DNA of 64,000 nt from Asterias amurensis. Taxonomy: Eukaryota > Echinodermata > Asteroidea > Forcipulatida > Asteriidae. Position numbers and translations under genes: made by a program. The notes under the pieces were generated by a model. That model ran no database searches. It saw only the letters and a program-made list of their open reading frames with translations, and was not told the origin of the DNA. This document shows positions 24,401-35,000 of the stretch, in pieces. Location: NCBI RefSeq assembly GCF_032118995.1, contig NC_092665.1, positions 3,570,001 through 3,634,000 of the forward strand, read 5' to 3'. Every line of letters begins with the position of its first letter. Within the stretch, counting starts at the first letter, position 1.

Positions 24401-27400
24401 CAACGGCTGCGCGAAAAATAAAACCTACAACCCCGGCCAGTACATCACGCCCAGCGATGCTTCCTACCAACACACGTGGAACGCAGTACGCATTGACGGC
24501 TACTGGCATTTCCTCGATTGCAACTGGGGAGTGTCTCACATCCAGGGATCCGTGGCCTTTGACCCGTTCCGCTTTGAATATGACGAGCATTACTTCCTAG
24601 CCGACCCTGACGTCATTATTCAGAGTCACTTCCCGAATGATCCGGCGTGGCAGCTACTCAAGGAGAACTTGTCTCTTCAGGATTTCAACGCATCCGTTCC
24701 GTTGAAGCCGGATTTTTTCAAGTTTGGGTTTCGGCTTCTAACTCACACCTCAGCGGTAAGTTCACTTTGTTTTTGAAGAAAGGGGAATCTTTGTACTTAT
24801 TTATTTGTTTATTTATTTAATTCTTCGGACAATACAATCAAAACAAGTGCAGGCCGTCCAGGGAAGGGCAAAAGAAAAGAAAAAAAAACACAACATAACA
24901 CAACAATTACAATTTAAAAGGCGCTATATCATCAAGATTTAGCGCACTAGAAAGAAATTAACATGGAAAAAGACCAGTCTTTAGGTCTTTACAAAATGCA
25001 GATAGAGTAACAGATTCCCTAATAACAGTAGGAAGATTGTTCAAAACCATTGGCCCAGCTACACTGAAAGCTTTTTGACGTAGAACTTTGTTTGCTCGGG
25101 GAACATTCAAGCGAGTGATGTCAAGTGTGGACCGAAGAAATTATGGAGGAGTTTAATGTGACAGTAAAGTGGAAATATAACGAGGTGTAGTTTTGTTCAA
25201 TGGTGTTATTATTACTGTTTGTTTAGCATTCACTGGATATGTACATACATTTGTGTTTACATTGTCTCTGCTTGCGCCTTGAACATCTGTAAAGATTGAT
25301 TTGGCGCATTACAAATACCTACTATTATTATTATTATTATTATTAAAAACAAGAAGAGCAATTTTAAAATGGATTCGTTCTCGAATTGGTAGCCAATGAA
25401 GTGGAACATATTAAAGCCATTCCACACTTTCGGTAAACAGTATTGTCCAAGTCCCATACTTCGTGTATCACAACTTATATATAAAACAACAAACCTGTGA
25501 AAATTTAGGCTCAATCGGTCATCGGAGTCGGGAGAAAATAACGGGAAAACCCACTCTTGTTTCCGCGCGTTTCGCCGTGTCATGACATGTGTTTAAAAAA
25601 AATCCGCAATTCTCGCTAACGAGAATTTATATTGTTTTACCGTTTTCTCAAAAAGTAAAGCATTTCATAGACTAATATTTCAAGAGAAGTCTTTCACCAT
25701 TACCTTCTGTAAACCCTGTAAATTATTTGTAAATCTGTGAACTTTTTTTTTTTTTTTCTGTACCGAAAGGGTCCAATGGCTTTAAACTAAGCCACTTGAG
25801 TACCTTTTTGGTAGATGCCTCACTATATAAGACTTCAGTTTTATTATTATTATCTTCTTGGTGTCTCCCCAGGTGATTAAAACGCAAAACGGAGAGTTGG
25901 ATATCCGAGTACAGTGCCCTCAAGGACTGATTCTGTCCACTCGTTTATCCACAACGCAAGGAGGTAGAGAGTTCAGTAAGGCTGGCGTTCCTTACGATCA
26001 GTTTGACTTCATTCATCAGATGGCAGAGAATATCATGGCATGCTACATCCGCATCCCTGAACCAGGTAAGTTCCTTCGGCGACAGTACTCGAAAAGTAAC
26101 AGACCCTTCCCATGAAATATGTAAATTGCACATAGCGCGTGCGCACTAACGTTTTGGTTGGCAAAATGAGGGAACATCGCGCTGTTTTGTACACGACTAA
26201 TGGCTGCGTGACGCAGACGCAATCGCGCGTCTGCTCAGTGCACAACACGATGGCGTTTGCCAACCAACAGGGTCTGTACGCACGCGTGAATGTAATTAGC
26301 ATATATTTTATGGGAAGGGTCCATTACAATCACAATCTGGGTCTAAACGACAACAACAACAAAACGAATTAGACGACGCTCTCCTGACCTCCTTGTTAAG
26401 TTCCCCAGCGGAAGCTTCAGGAGGAAAATCTACCTAGTACCAAGTACCAAGTACTCAAAAATTGCTTGCCTACAATTTTTTTTTAGTTTGTTTATGTTAG
26501 ATTACCTAACATCGCAAGGCCATGGATGGCCACTTCAACGTGAGGGCTACACTTGACTTTCACCAGGGGTTCGTTGCCAGCTACTCCGATCTGGGTCTGG
26601 AACAGAAATATCCCCTTCACAGTCTGTAACGATGTAGGCATAGGTATCATCCACTAGCTGAGCCTGGCTGGTAAAGCAAAATGCACTTTCTTCCTCCCAA
26701 CTTTTTACACAGCAATTATGTAAATGGTGTTTGAAGTTAATGCATGGTGTGGAGAATAAGAGTAACTATGAATATAAATATGAATAGTAAACTTGCGGCT
26801 ACAACCATGAGTAAAATCTCTTTTGAAGGAGTTACTCCTGGGTCTGAAACAGGAATATCCCCTTCACAGTCTGTAAGGATGAAGGCATGGGTATCATCCA
26901 CTAGCGGAGCCTGGCTGGTAGAGCAGAATGCAATTTCTTCCCAACATTTTACGTAGCAGTTATGGTCAAGTGCCTTCCTCAAGGGCGCAAGTATTACTTT
27001 TGGGGAAATTCCAGAATTTGTTTTCTCTCAGTGTACAGTTGTCGGAATGAAAACGTGAGTAAACAAAGTAAAGACAACAAATGTTCTCATAAGATGCACT
27101 TGGATTTGTTGTTAATTCTGATCATTGTTTTTTGTTTGTTTTCTGTTGCAGGTGATTACTACCTGACCCTGTACGCCAAGAGGCAATTTATGGAAGGAGA
27201 GATCAACTTAGAGACAGAAACAGAAATCTGTCGTTACTTAGTCCACAATGACGCCCCTTGTAATGACCAGGTTCCCCTCCCCAAAGCCCCTGCCGATCAC
27301 TGGGGACCCATAGGGGTCATGAATGTCGGTTTGTTGCCCCTAACCCACCGCACTGCCGTAGTCATGAACCGAGACGCCACCGATATCGAAGTCCGCTTTA

Positions 27401-27996
27401 AGTCAACGCCGACTCAACTTATCTTCTCTCATACCCTAACCTCATGGGGTTTAGAACCGGAGCATCTGAAAGCTTACAGCATGCAGAGGGAATTCAGCGA
27501 ACAGCTGGTGTTCTTAGTCACACCACCTAAGATCGGCCGGTACGGACTTCATATTTTCGCCCAATACCCCGGCATGCCCACCCCCATTCACATTTGCAGC
27601 TACCTTCTTGTTTGTGCAGCCGTCAAGCCGGTGGTCACGCCTATTCCATTACTAGATAAAGGTGAGAACTGGGGTCCTTCAATGGCAAGTGCACTTCTGG
27701 GCATGACGGCTTTCACCCACCCCGATCCCTTGATCGTAACGTCCGACTCCAACTTACAAATGGTCATGGCTCGTGTTCTGAACATAAACGCGTATCACGA
27801 GCTACTGTACTACGGTAATAAAAACCCGCTTAATTCCAACTCCCAAGTGTCCGCCCAGTTGGACAGTCAGAGCGTGACTTACTTAATATCCCTCTCGAAT
27901 CCCGGTTACTATCGATTTACAATCAAGGGGAAGGAATCAGATGATCCAGAGATACCTGTTACACCGCTGTTTCATTACCTCATACGAAAAGTCTAA
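12454..27996 (+). CDS. KY/hillarin-like transglutaminase-fold protein with tandem coiled-coil modules; predicted catalytically dead
   Basis: Sixteen coding exons (12454-12657, 13301-13456, 13949-14071, 14657-14884, 15432-15731, 16276-16518, 17000-17257, 17610-17897, 18617-18883, 19732-19938, 20723-20800, 21789-21971, 23658-23893, 24374-24755, 25873-26065, 27152-27996) join in phase into 1396 residues. Residues 1-10 (MGTGSSKSKQ) form an N-myristoylation signal with basic residues after it; 121-161 are acidic; 162-784 hold seven charged coiled-coil modules; 846-1051 are a transglutaminase-like core; 1052-1396 are the KY-type beta-rich tail. KY proteins work at muscle Z-discs and related cytoskeleton. 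The core keeps His957 (HTWNAV) and Asp972 (FLDCNWG), but Lys912 stands where Cys is expected. A membrane-tethered cytoskeletal scaffold is my inference. Introns carry SINEs and MITEs. Confidence 0.9.
13555..13909 (+). mobile_element. TTAA-type MITE, family 1, diverged
   Basis: Diverged left end near 13555 and CCAGTGCCTTTAAT at the right. It lies in the intron between coding exons 2 and 3 of the KY-like gene; the right end is only 39 bases from the exon 3 acceptor. Confidence 0.7.
15238..15345 (-). mobile_element. tRNA-like SINE fragment
   Basis: On the minus strand a B box (GGTTCGAATCC) and an anticodon-arm-like segment are preserved. KY-like gene intron. Confidence 0.45.
15828..15910 (+). 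mobile_element. SINE fragment (tRNA-Ser/Leu-like family)
   Basis: GATCAGCAGAGCGTGG, GATTCGAGTCCC and CACTTGTGTCCTTGGGCAAGA match the body of the copy at 44476-44770. Confidence 0.55.
16067..16236. mobile_element. MITE with GGGCTCAATTTCATAGAG ends
   Basis: The left end pairs with CAGCTCTATGAAATTGG at the right. A better copy is at 34463-34695. It abuts the acceptor of the KY-like exon starting at 16276. Confidence 0.7.
18081..18270. mobile_element. MITE with TACTTCCTGCGAATG arms
   Basis: GTTCATACTTCCTGCGAATG pairs with CATTCGCAGGAAGTATGAAC. KY-like gene intron. Confidence 0.75.
19005..19190 (-). mobile_element. tRNA-derived SINE (CCCGAGTAA family)
   Basis: Reversed, it reads GGAGGTCTAGTTGGTATGA (A box), TTGGTTCGAAGCCC (B box), CCCGAGTAATATGCC and TACTGAGTATATAGTGCTA. 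It lies in the KY-like intron after 18883. Confidence 0.7.
20035..20130 (+). mobile_element. tRNA-derived SINE
   Basis: TAGCTCAGTTGGTAGAGC (A box) and GGTTCAAATCCC (B box), with a near-complete acceptor stem GGCTAAA/TCTAGTC, followed by TTTGTTCAA. The shared tail argues against a working tRNA. Confidence 0.7.
21001..21335 (+). mobile_element. SINE with tRNA-Ser/Leu-like head, apparently full length
   Basis: CCAAGTGGTTGAGAGCATC (A-box region) and GGTTTGAATCC (B box) are followed by CATGACACTTGTGTCCTTGA, CACCCAGGGGTA and AAAGCACTATATTACA. A relative is at 34690-34980. KY-like gene intron. Confidence 0.7.
21369..21617. mobile_element. MITE with GACCTGG ends and internal AACTGG repeats
   Basis: CCCAGGTCGAAATTCCAGTT pairs with AACTGGAATTTTGACCTGGG. 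The interior repeats ACCAGTTGGTT and AATATGGAAAATGGAC. Confidence 0.8.
21990..22660 (-). repeat. Tandemly multiplied tRNA-SINE, about 185-bp unit
   Basis: Three close copies and one diverged copy of a unit containing, on the minus strand, a tRNA-like head (TAGAGCGCCGGCACGCTCAT, then GGTTCCCACT) and TTGGGG-type spacer sequence. Copies 1 to 3 start near 21990, 22160 and 22340. It lies in the KY-like intron before the transglutaminase exons. Confidence 0.75.
22683..23200. repeat. Interspersed repeat beginning with (TAA)n and ATATAGCGCC
   Basis: A TAA microsatellite, then TTTATATAGCGCCTAATACA and GGAAAGTTGTTCTAAAGAGT. Similar phrases are dispersed in many marine invertebrate genomes. I cannot name the class. 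The region at 24790-25240 is related in style. Confidence 0.45.
23340..23452. mobile_element. Short MITE with GCGCCATACTGGTGGGCAA arms
   Basis: The left arm pairs with TTGCCCACCAATATGGTGT. A separate 55-base hairpin, GTAGCCAGGGATCACA with its complement, follows at 23520-23575. Confidence 0.6.
23658..24755 (+). other. Transglutaminase-like domain exons; catalytic Cys position is Lys
   Basis: Exons 23658-23893 and 24374-24755 encode residues 846-1051. RMCRFFGLRC aligns with the KY segment RMCRLAGVQC. Counting back from it, the KY active-site motif VCDGYAGLF corresponds here to KKITFSTLF, which places Lys912 (23856-23858) at the Cys. HTWNAVRIDGYWHFLDCNWG keeps the His and Asp. The KY sequence used for comparison is from memory. 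Confidence 0.75.
23914..24275 (-). mobile_element. SINE with tRNA-Ser/Leu-like head, reversed
   Basis: The right end carries the tRNA-like head in reverse (GGGACTTGAACCTAGG, GCTCTTAACTGCTAGGCCA). The body has CCGGGGCGAGCCCCTTCTC, TTTTACGTGCGTTACA and CATCCCATCCGAAGGAC. It lies in the intron between the two transglutaminase exons. Confidence 0.75.
24790..25240. repeat. Interspersed repeat of unknown class
   Basis: A TTTAT-rich start, then GGCGCTATATCATCAAG and TAGGAAGATTGTTCAAAACC. It resembles a dispersed repeat common in marine invertebrates, but no coding or terminal structure is visible. Confidence 0.4.
25411..25785 (-). mobile_element. TTAA-flanked MITE, family 2, reversed
   Basis: TTAAAGCCATTCC at the left and CCAATGGCTTTAA at the right, with the internal core in reverse. 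KY-like intron. Confidence 0.8.
26102..26322. mobile_element. MITE with GACCCTTCCCATGAAATATG ends
   Basis: The left end pairs with CATATATTTTATGGGAAGGG. The interior holds a TGCGTGACGCAGACGC hairpin. A relative is at 32433-32645 and a left-end fragment at 48830. Confidence 0.75.
26592..26960. repeat. Direct repeat pair, about 110 bp each
   Basis: ATATCCCCTTCACAGTCTGT to the TTTCTTCC region occurs at about 26605-26710 and again at about 26857-26955. An inverted relative is at 49495-49570. KY-like intron, before the last exon. Confidence 0.6.
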
Positions 27997-28000
27997 TAAA
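27995..28000 (+). promoter_or_regulatory. AATAAA overlapping the KY-like stop codon
   Basis: The hexamer begins inside the stop codon, so it would give almost no 3'UTR if used. Another AATAAA lies near 29664, beyond the tandem array. Which one is used cannot be judged from sequence. Confidence 0.35.
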
Positions 28001-28395
28001 TTGGTCGCATGAAGGGTGGAGTTTCCTGTACATGAAATAGTTGTAGGCTTATGCTGAGCTATAAGCCATATCTGTTGCGTAGCAACAGTTTATTTTGGTA
28101 GTAAGATGGAATGGAATGTTTGTTTATAGTTTCCACGGAAACAATGTATCCGACTCTGGATTGTCACAAACTACCAACAAATTATCTTCATTAGACTTGT
28201 AGATAATGATTGCAGAAGCTTAGCTTTTCTGTTTTGAAGAATTTTATGAGATGTTTGCTTGTACTTCCCCACTGATTTTGTTGTCTTCTGTTTTCAACTT
28301 TATTTGCTGGATACTTCTAGCTGCATTTACCATATCTCTTCCAAACGTCTGTACTGTGAGATTATTGGGCCTTGCAGGCCTGTAAGTTTTTGAAA

Positions 28396-29477
28396 GAGCA
28401 AGGGCACCAAGGCATTTTCTCCTTGGTAAAAGGCACCCACTCTATGAGGAAATTTGTAAATTTCTACTGGAGCATTTCAAGGGCACCAAGGCAATGACCA
28501 GGGGGCATGGAGGCAATCGCCTTCATTGTCTTCAAGTATCAGGTCTTAGTCTTGTGTTTGGCCATCATTGAAATAGCTAGGGCACCAAGGCATTTTTTCC
28601 TTCGTAAAAAGCACCCACTCTATGAGGAAATTTGTAAATTTCTACTGGAGCATTTCAAGGGCACCAAGGCAATGACCAGGGGGCATGGAGGCAATCGCCT
28701 TCATTGCCTCTGTGAAGTATCAGGCCCAGTCTTGGTCTTGTGTTTGGCCACTGCTCATCATTGAAAGAGCAAGGGCACCAAGGCATTTTCTCCTTGGTAA
28801 AGGGCACCCACTCTGTAAGGAATTTTTAAATTTCTACTGGAGCATTTCAAGGGCACCAAGGCAATGACTAGGGGGGCATGGAGGCAATCGCCTTCATTGC
28901 CTCTGTGAAGTATCAGGCCTGGTCTTGGTCTTGTGTTTGGCCACTGCTAGTCATTGAAAGAGCAAGGGCACCAAGGCATTTTCTCCTTGGTAAAGGGCAC
29001 CCACCCTATTAGGAATTTGTAAATTTCTACTGGAGCATTTCAAGGGCACCAGGGCAGGGGGGCATGGAGGCAATCGCCTTCATTGCCTCTGTGAAGTATC
29101 AGGCCCGGTCTTGCTCTTGTGTTTAGCCATCATTGAAAGAGCAAGGGCACCAAGGCATTTTCTCCTTGGTAAAAGGGCACCCACCCTATTAGGAATTTGT
29201 AAATTTTTACTGGAGAATTCCAAGGGCACCAAGGCATGGAGGCAATCGCCTTTGTTTCCTCCGTGAAGTATCAGGCCTGGTCTTGCTCTTGTGTTTGGCC
29301 ATCATTGAAAGAGCAAGGGCACCAAGGTATTTTCTCCTTGGTAAAAGGGCACCCACCCTATAAGGAATTTTTAAATTTCTACTGGGGCACCAGGGCAGGG
29401 GGGCATGGAGGCAATCGCCTTCATTGCCCTGTGAAGTATCAGGCCTGTTCTTGCTCTTGTGTTTGGCCACTGCTCAT
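28396..29477. repeat. Tandem array, about 180-bp unit, six copies
   Basis: GAGCAAGGGCACCAAGGCAT recurs, with variants, at 28396, 28576, 28767, 28960, 29139 and 29311. Read on the minus strand, a unit encodes RRKYLGALALS, nearly the same as RRKCLGALALS at the C-terminus of the LINE fragment at 45540-45960. The unit also shares GGAGGCAATCGCCTTCATTG with that LINE's upstream flank. It lies just 3' of the KY-like gene. Confidence 0.85.
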
Positions 29478-30830
29478 CACATAAAAGAAAAATCCTCTTG
29501 TCTTGTTTTAATTCTGTGAAACATTAGATTGAAATATTTTTTAAATATATAGTAAAAGTAAGTATTCAACATAGAATGATGTTTTACAAATTGAATCTAC
29601 AATTTTTCTTAATTCATTGCCTTATGACCATGTGCCTAAAACCACCTTTTTGTAGGAGTGCTTAATAAATGTGTATTTTTTATGTAAATTTAGAACTGAA
29701 ATTAAACCATTTATTTTTCGGTGGTAAACAGGTCACAAAGAAATTAAATTATTGTAGCAATGATATTCACAAACGGTTTAGCCTTCGAAAAGGACTCTGC
29801 TACGGTCTAACATCAGGCTATTAACCGTTTAACACATTAAAATCTATAACACGCACGTGATTTTGATGTGTGTTGATGAAAGAATTAAAGTTTGAAAAAG
29901 TTGACCAGGAAAACCTACAGTAGTTGATTTCCAAGAAAATACTTATATTGCCTATCAAATTATTGCCAAAATCAGAATAAGTTATACAAATTAATGTGTA
30001 CACAGATGATGACAAATTACACACATTTTGGTTTACTTTAAATTGTGACCACTGACAAATCATGAACATTTACACGCATATTAGTTGTACTGCATCTTTA
30101 TTTATTTTTATTTTTTTTACTACGATGAGCATAACCTTACAAAAAAGACCATTAAAATTACACATTATTAGTTCATTCATTTACTTGCACAAATTCATTT
30201 GGCACTTATCTTGGCAAAAGGCACAGTAATTTTTATAAATTATTTGGTATAAATCTTCGTTAAGCGGTCTGCAGCATAAGCAATTACCAGAAACCTGTCA
30301 AAAAAGAGGTTCTGCCTTGTCTCCAGAGCTCTGGAGACATATATTATGTCCAAAGATTTAAAATAAAAAATAAAATAAATAAATATATATTATTTATCTA
30401 CTTTATATGTCTATCGGTTTTTCACTATTCTCTCGTAACCCAGATGGCCGATCGATCTCAAACTTCTACAGGTTTGTCAGTTTATGCATACGGTGGATTA
30501 CATAAAGTGCTTACACTGCCAGCAACTGTTTTGTTAGCAAAACCAATTTTGTAATGTTCCTTTAAAGCAAAAAAAACACAGGAGAAACTTTAGTTCCTAT
30601 TAAATGTGCATAAAAGTACTTATAGGCAGCATATTTGTTCTCTCTTTTTTGTTTAAAAAAAAGATGTGATTTTTGGTCCAAAGAAACCCTTTTTCCTTCC
30701 TGGGTATTCTCTTTAAACTAAACACACATAATGTCGTATTACATATCCGTGGCAGATGTGTGGCCCTCTTGGTCCTAAACTTGGTCCCAGTGTCTACATT
30801 CATTGTTACAGGTGCTATTTATATGAAAGT
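29478..30830. other. Intergenic, nothing recognised
   Basis: AT-rich sequence without credible exons or terminal repeats. TCTCGTAACCCAGATGGCCG near 30435 hints at an old MITE remnant. Confidence 0.4.
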
Positions 30831-30834
30831 CATA

Positions 30835-31215
30835 AACAATAATAATAACAGTTTATATTCATAAAGCACTGTATACACCTGAAGGGCGTCTCAAAGCGCT
30901 GAAACATAACCTTTTATGCAAGGTATAGGACTACATTTGATTTATGAGATCTACTCCTTTTACAGAGCACCATGAGATATAAGACCTAATCCTTAGCACC
31001 ATGTAATGGTTTACAAGGTGCTGTGGCGCAATATGCCGCCAATCCAGCCAGGAACACCGGGGCGAACCCCTCCTCTTTTCGATAAGTGCAGTATTTTTTT
31101 ACGTGCGTTACTGGTTCAGTACACAACACACGGGACCAACAGCTTAACATCCCATCCGAAGGACGAAGCAATGGTTAAGTGTCTTGCCTAATTAAGGACA
31201 CAAGTGTCATGGCTG
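30835..31215 (-). mobile_element. SINE with tRNA-Ser/Leu-like head, reversed
   Basis: An AATAATAATAAC end, then AAGGTGCTGTGGCGCA, CCGGGGCGAACCCCTCCTC, TTTTACGTGCGTTAC, CATCCCATCCGAAGGACGA and CACAAGTGTCATGGC. Same family as 23914 and 44476. Confidence 0.75.
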
Positions 31216-31930
31216 GATGGGGATGATGAAATAGGATAAGAAAACAATAGTACTAAGTACTGGTAGGTTATATGATATTTCATTATCATAATTTCGTTTA
31301 AAACGAGAGAAAAAAAACACATAAAATGAGCGCTTTGGTTTAAGCTATACACACGGCAACCATACAAGTACTGCAAACACGAAAATAGTATAAAATAACA
31401 ATTAAACAAATCTCAGAAATAATAAAAAATAAAAAATAAAAATCTTTTTTTCTTTTAAAGATCTTTAGTTGCATGGTTAACCTTTAGAACACTTTAAAAG
31501 CTGGGGTTTACACTTTGAAAGTTAAAAAATAATCCCCATTTTGGTTCAGTTCCCTGTTTTTATAAGTTTGATTATTGGCTTTTGATATTGCTTCAAAGAC
31601 ACAAACAGTCTTGTTCAGATAATACAAGAATGTAAGAGAACAATTGATAGTCGCCTATATACTTAAAGGTTCTGCGTCTTATTATTATTCGGATCCCCTT
31701 CTTGAATCCGAGGAAAAATTCATTTGTGAGTGCGGCCAGAGATGCGGTCAGTACCTTGTTCTTGTAAAAAAATAATGTGACTTTTTTTCTCAGCAAGTGG
31801 ACACTGTAATCCACCGAAACTTGTGCATGTGACCTTTACAATTGCATCATGCTTTGTAAATCAGCAGTACATTGAAAACAATGTACGTATAACACTACTT
31901 TAATAAAAGTGTTCATAAGTACAAACATGT
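31216..31930. other. 3' flank of the ITIM-type TNFR-like gene, nothing recognised
   Basis: AT-rich; no conserved frame or repeat ends seen. Confidence 0.4.
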
Positions 31931-31938
31931 TACATACT

Positions 31939-31944
31939 TTTATT
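31939..31944 (-). promoter_or_regulatory. Polyadenylation signal of the ITIM-type TNFR-like gene
   Basis: AATAAA on the minus strand, about 105 bases past the stop codon at 32050-32048. Confidence 0.5.
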
Positions 31945-32047
31945 TGAAAACTCTTTCTGGGTATAAAACAAAACATTAACTTTAAAAAGGTTATGAAAAT
32001 GAAAAACTAATTTTAGCTTTCCTGCTACCAGTGACATCAGTTATTTA

Positions 32048-35000
32048 TCAGTGATCAGCAGTGGCTAAAGGAAATAAAAAGAAAGACAACCAAAAATTAC
32101 TTGAAAGTCTTATTAAGTCGACATATCTGAGGCAGGTTCTATACAAATATTAGACTAATTATTGTAAAAAAAAACAGTTATTCAAGAAACTAACCTTGTA
32201 CTTCTGAGTAAGTCACTTTTTGCCCTTGAGTCTGCGGTTTCTTGCATTTTAGGATCATATAACCAACAAACACGGAAAGTAGAAAGAGATTTAAAGTGAG
32301 TAAAATAAAGAAGGCCGTCTTATACCCAAACTTGTAAACTAACTCCCCAGGAGAATCTGAAAAACAAAAGAAGACATAACTTACTTAATTGAATAAGGAA
32401 AACGCATTGTTATTATGTAAATTCAATTAAATGGACCCTTCCCATAAAATATGCTAATTACATTCACGCATGCGTACGGACCCTATTGGTTGGCAAACGC
32501 CATAGAGTTGTGCACTAAGCAGACGCGCAAACGCGTCTGCGTCAGGCAGCCATTAGCCATTTAAAAAACAGCGCTGTGTTTCCTTATTTTTTGCTAACCG
32601 AAATGTTAGTTCGCACGAGCTATGCGCAATTTAGATATTTCAATTGAAGGTTTGCATGTGGACTCTAGGTGGCAGCAAAATGGTCTTTGAGGACGAAGGC
32701 TGCCATTTTAGCAGCAAGGCAAATTTCAGCTTTTGATTATCTGGTTAATTGTCACCTGGTATTGGTAATCTATGTCCACAGTTGACATAGAGGGCCTATA
32801 CACAGCAGACACATATACAACAGTCTGTATTTATTTTATGTCACGTCTTAAAGGCACTGTACACGTTTGGTAATTGTCAAAGACCAGTGTTCTCACTTGG
32901 TGTATCCCATCATAAGCATAAAATAACAAGCCTGTGAAAATTTGGGCTTGATTGGTCATCGAAGTTGCGAGAAAATGATGAAAGAAAAAACACCCTTGTT
33001 AGACGAATTTGTGTGCTTTCAGATAGGAATAAAAGACTTCTAGCTACAAGTCTTTTAATATTTTAGTGATAAATTACTTTGTGTTTGTGTCATAAAAAAC
33101 GTGGGCGTGATCAACATGCAAATATCTTAATACTACGCGCGCACGAACATGACATCTAATGCATTACCATGTTCCTGAGCCAATCAGCGTTTGTTTCTCA
33201 GTATATCACTCCCAGGGGTTAGTGACGAGAGGTATCGATACGGCGCGCTGCACATGGTAGCGAGGCTACAAGACCTCCAACAGCATTGTCCGAAAGAATA
33301 GGAGACAGACAGAAACAAAAGAGAGTAAATGTTTACTTTACCGGTTTTGGGAGTTGTTGGTTGATGGTCATTTTCACCTGTGGTACTGGGTGTCTGAGTG
33401 CTCACTTCAGTTTGTGATGTGTTCATCTTGTCAACTATGCCCCCAAAAAATTGGCAATAAAGTAATTATTTCACTGAACCTAAACTTGTCGAAAGTCACA
33501 CAAATAATGGGTGCGTTCGTTTAGCTTCCCTGGGTCGACCCCTGTGTGTGGCATTTGTTTTTTTCCAGGACGAACGTGGGTAATTATCACACACCGGGGT
33601 CGACCCGGGGAAGCTAATCGAACGCACCCAGTACAGCATTGTTCAAGATGGTGACTTGCCCGTATGAATAAAACACTTAACTGTCATTGAAATTATTACC
33701 ATCTAAATCAAGAGATTTTTTCGCCTTTAATTTAGCATCAAATTTTAATCTTTTCAGTGCACACAGGGGAAGCAGTTTTCACCTTTTTTTACTTTTTGTA
33801 ATCAGTGATGAAATAAATAAATAAATTTAATTGAATTGAATTGAAGGTAAATTTTTGGAAATGTCATGCACACTGTTACTGATACGAGCTCAGTTTTGTA
33901 AGCCGTGTAGAAATCCACAAGGGTTACACTCTATTCGGAAAAATACTGATGTCTACTTATCCTCACAGTTTAGTTTATTGACAAAAAGTGTTGATAATAG
34001 TTATAATATTGGCTTCTTATATAGCATGAATATCCGTCACTCAGTGACGCTCAAGGCGTTTTAACATACAATCTTTTCTGCAAGGAATGTGGGACTACAT
34101 TTTGAATTAATACGATGAAAACCTTGAATGGAGATTTAAAGAATAAATTTTCTTACCAAGTCTCTGAAGTAAAGTGGTAATAAGCGGCAGCTGTGTTCCT
34201 TGAGTCGGAGAAGCATTTGTTGTGGTTGAAACTGGAGTTGTGTCTGACCGAACGAAGTCATCGTACAGACATACCACATCAGATGTTCGACTCCCTGGTC
34301 TGGTCTCACAGACCCTGTGTGGCTCGCAGGATTTTGTGCTGTTCCCTTCAAGTTTGAAGTAACCTTGCTGACACTGTTGACAGGTATACGTCACCTCATC
34401 GTTTACTACAAATAAAACAAAATAATGTCAACATTCTAAACTCACACCGAACTCAAGCTCCTGGCCCAATTTCATAGAGCTGCTAAGCGAACAAATTTGC
34501 GTAGCATCAAATTTCTTCTTTGATAAAAGCAGGATTACCAACCACATTTCCATTTGTTGCATATTGCTTGTTACTCGTATTCAGCTGTTGTTTACTCATC
34601 CTGAAAATCATATGGTTGGTAATCCTGTTTTTATTGAGGCAGAAATTTCTTGCTAAGCAAATTTTTGTGCTTAGCAGCTCTATGAAATTGGGCCCAGGTG
34701 ATTCTGTTTAGTAGAGTATGGGTTCGAATCCCAGTCGTGACATTTGTGTCCTTGAATAAGACACTTTCTCTACCCAGGGGTAAAGGGGTACCTGTGAGGG
34801 CAGAGATGGTTCTTGTGGTTGGTTTAGCTTAGTGCGCTACATATTTGGCGGCACAGGCTGTATACTCCCCAGGGAGCTGAGATGGTTTAAGGAATGATTT
34901 AAGGCCCAGTGACCAGGGGTAATAATGTTGGAACCACTTTGAGTGCCCTTTGGCTGTTATAAAAACCGATTATTACAATTTTTATATTAAATCAAAGTAG

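Noticed and set aside
27600-27785. Minus-strand frame
   Set aside because: Antisense shadow of the last KY-like exon.
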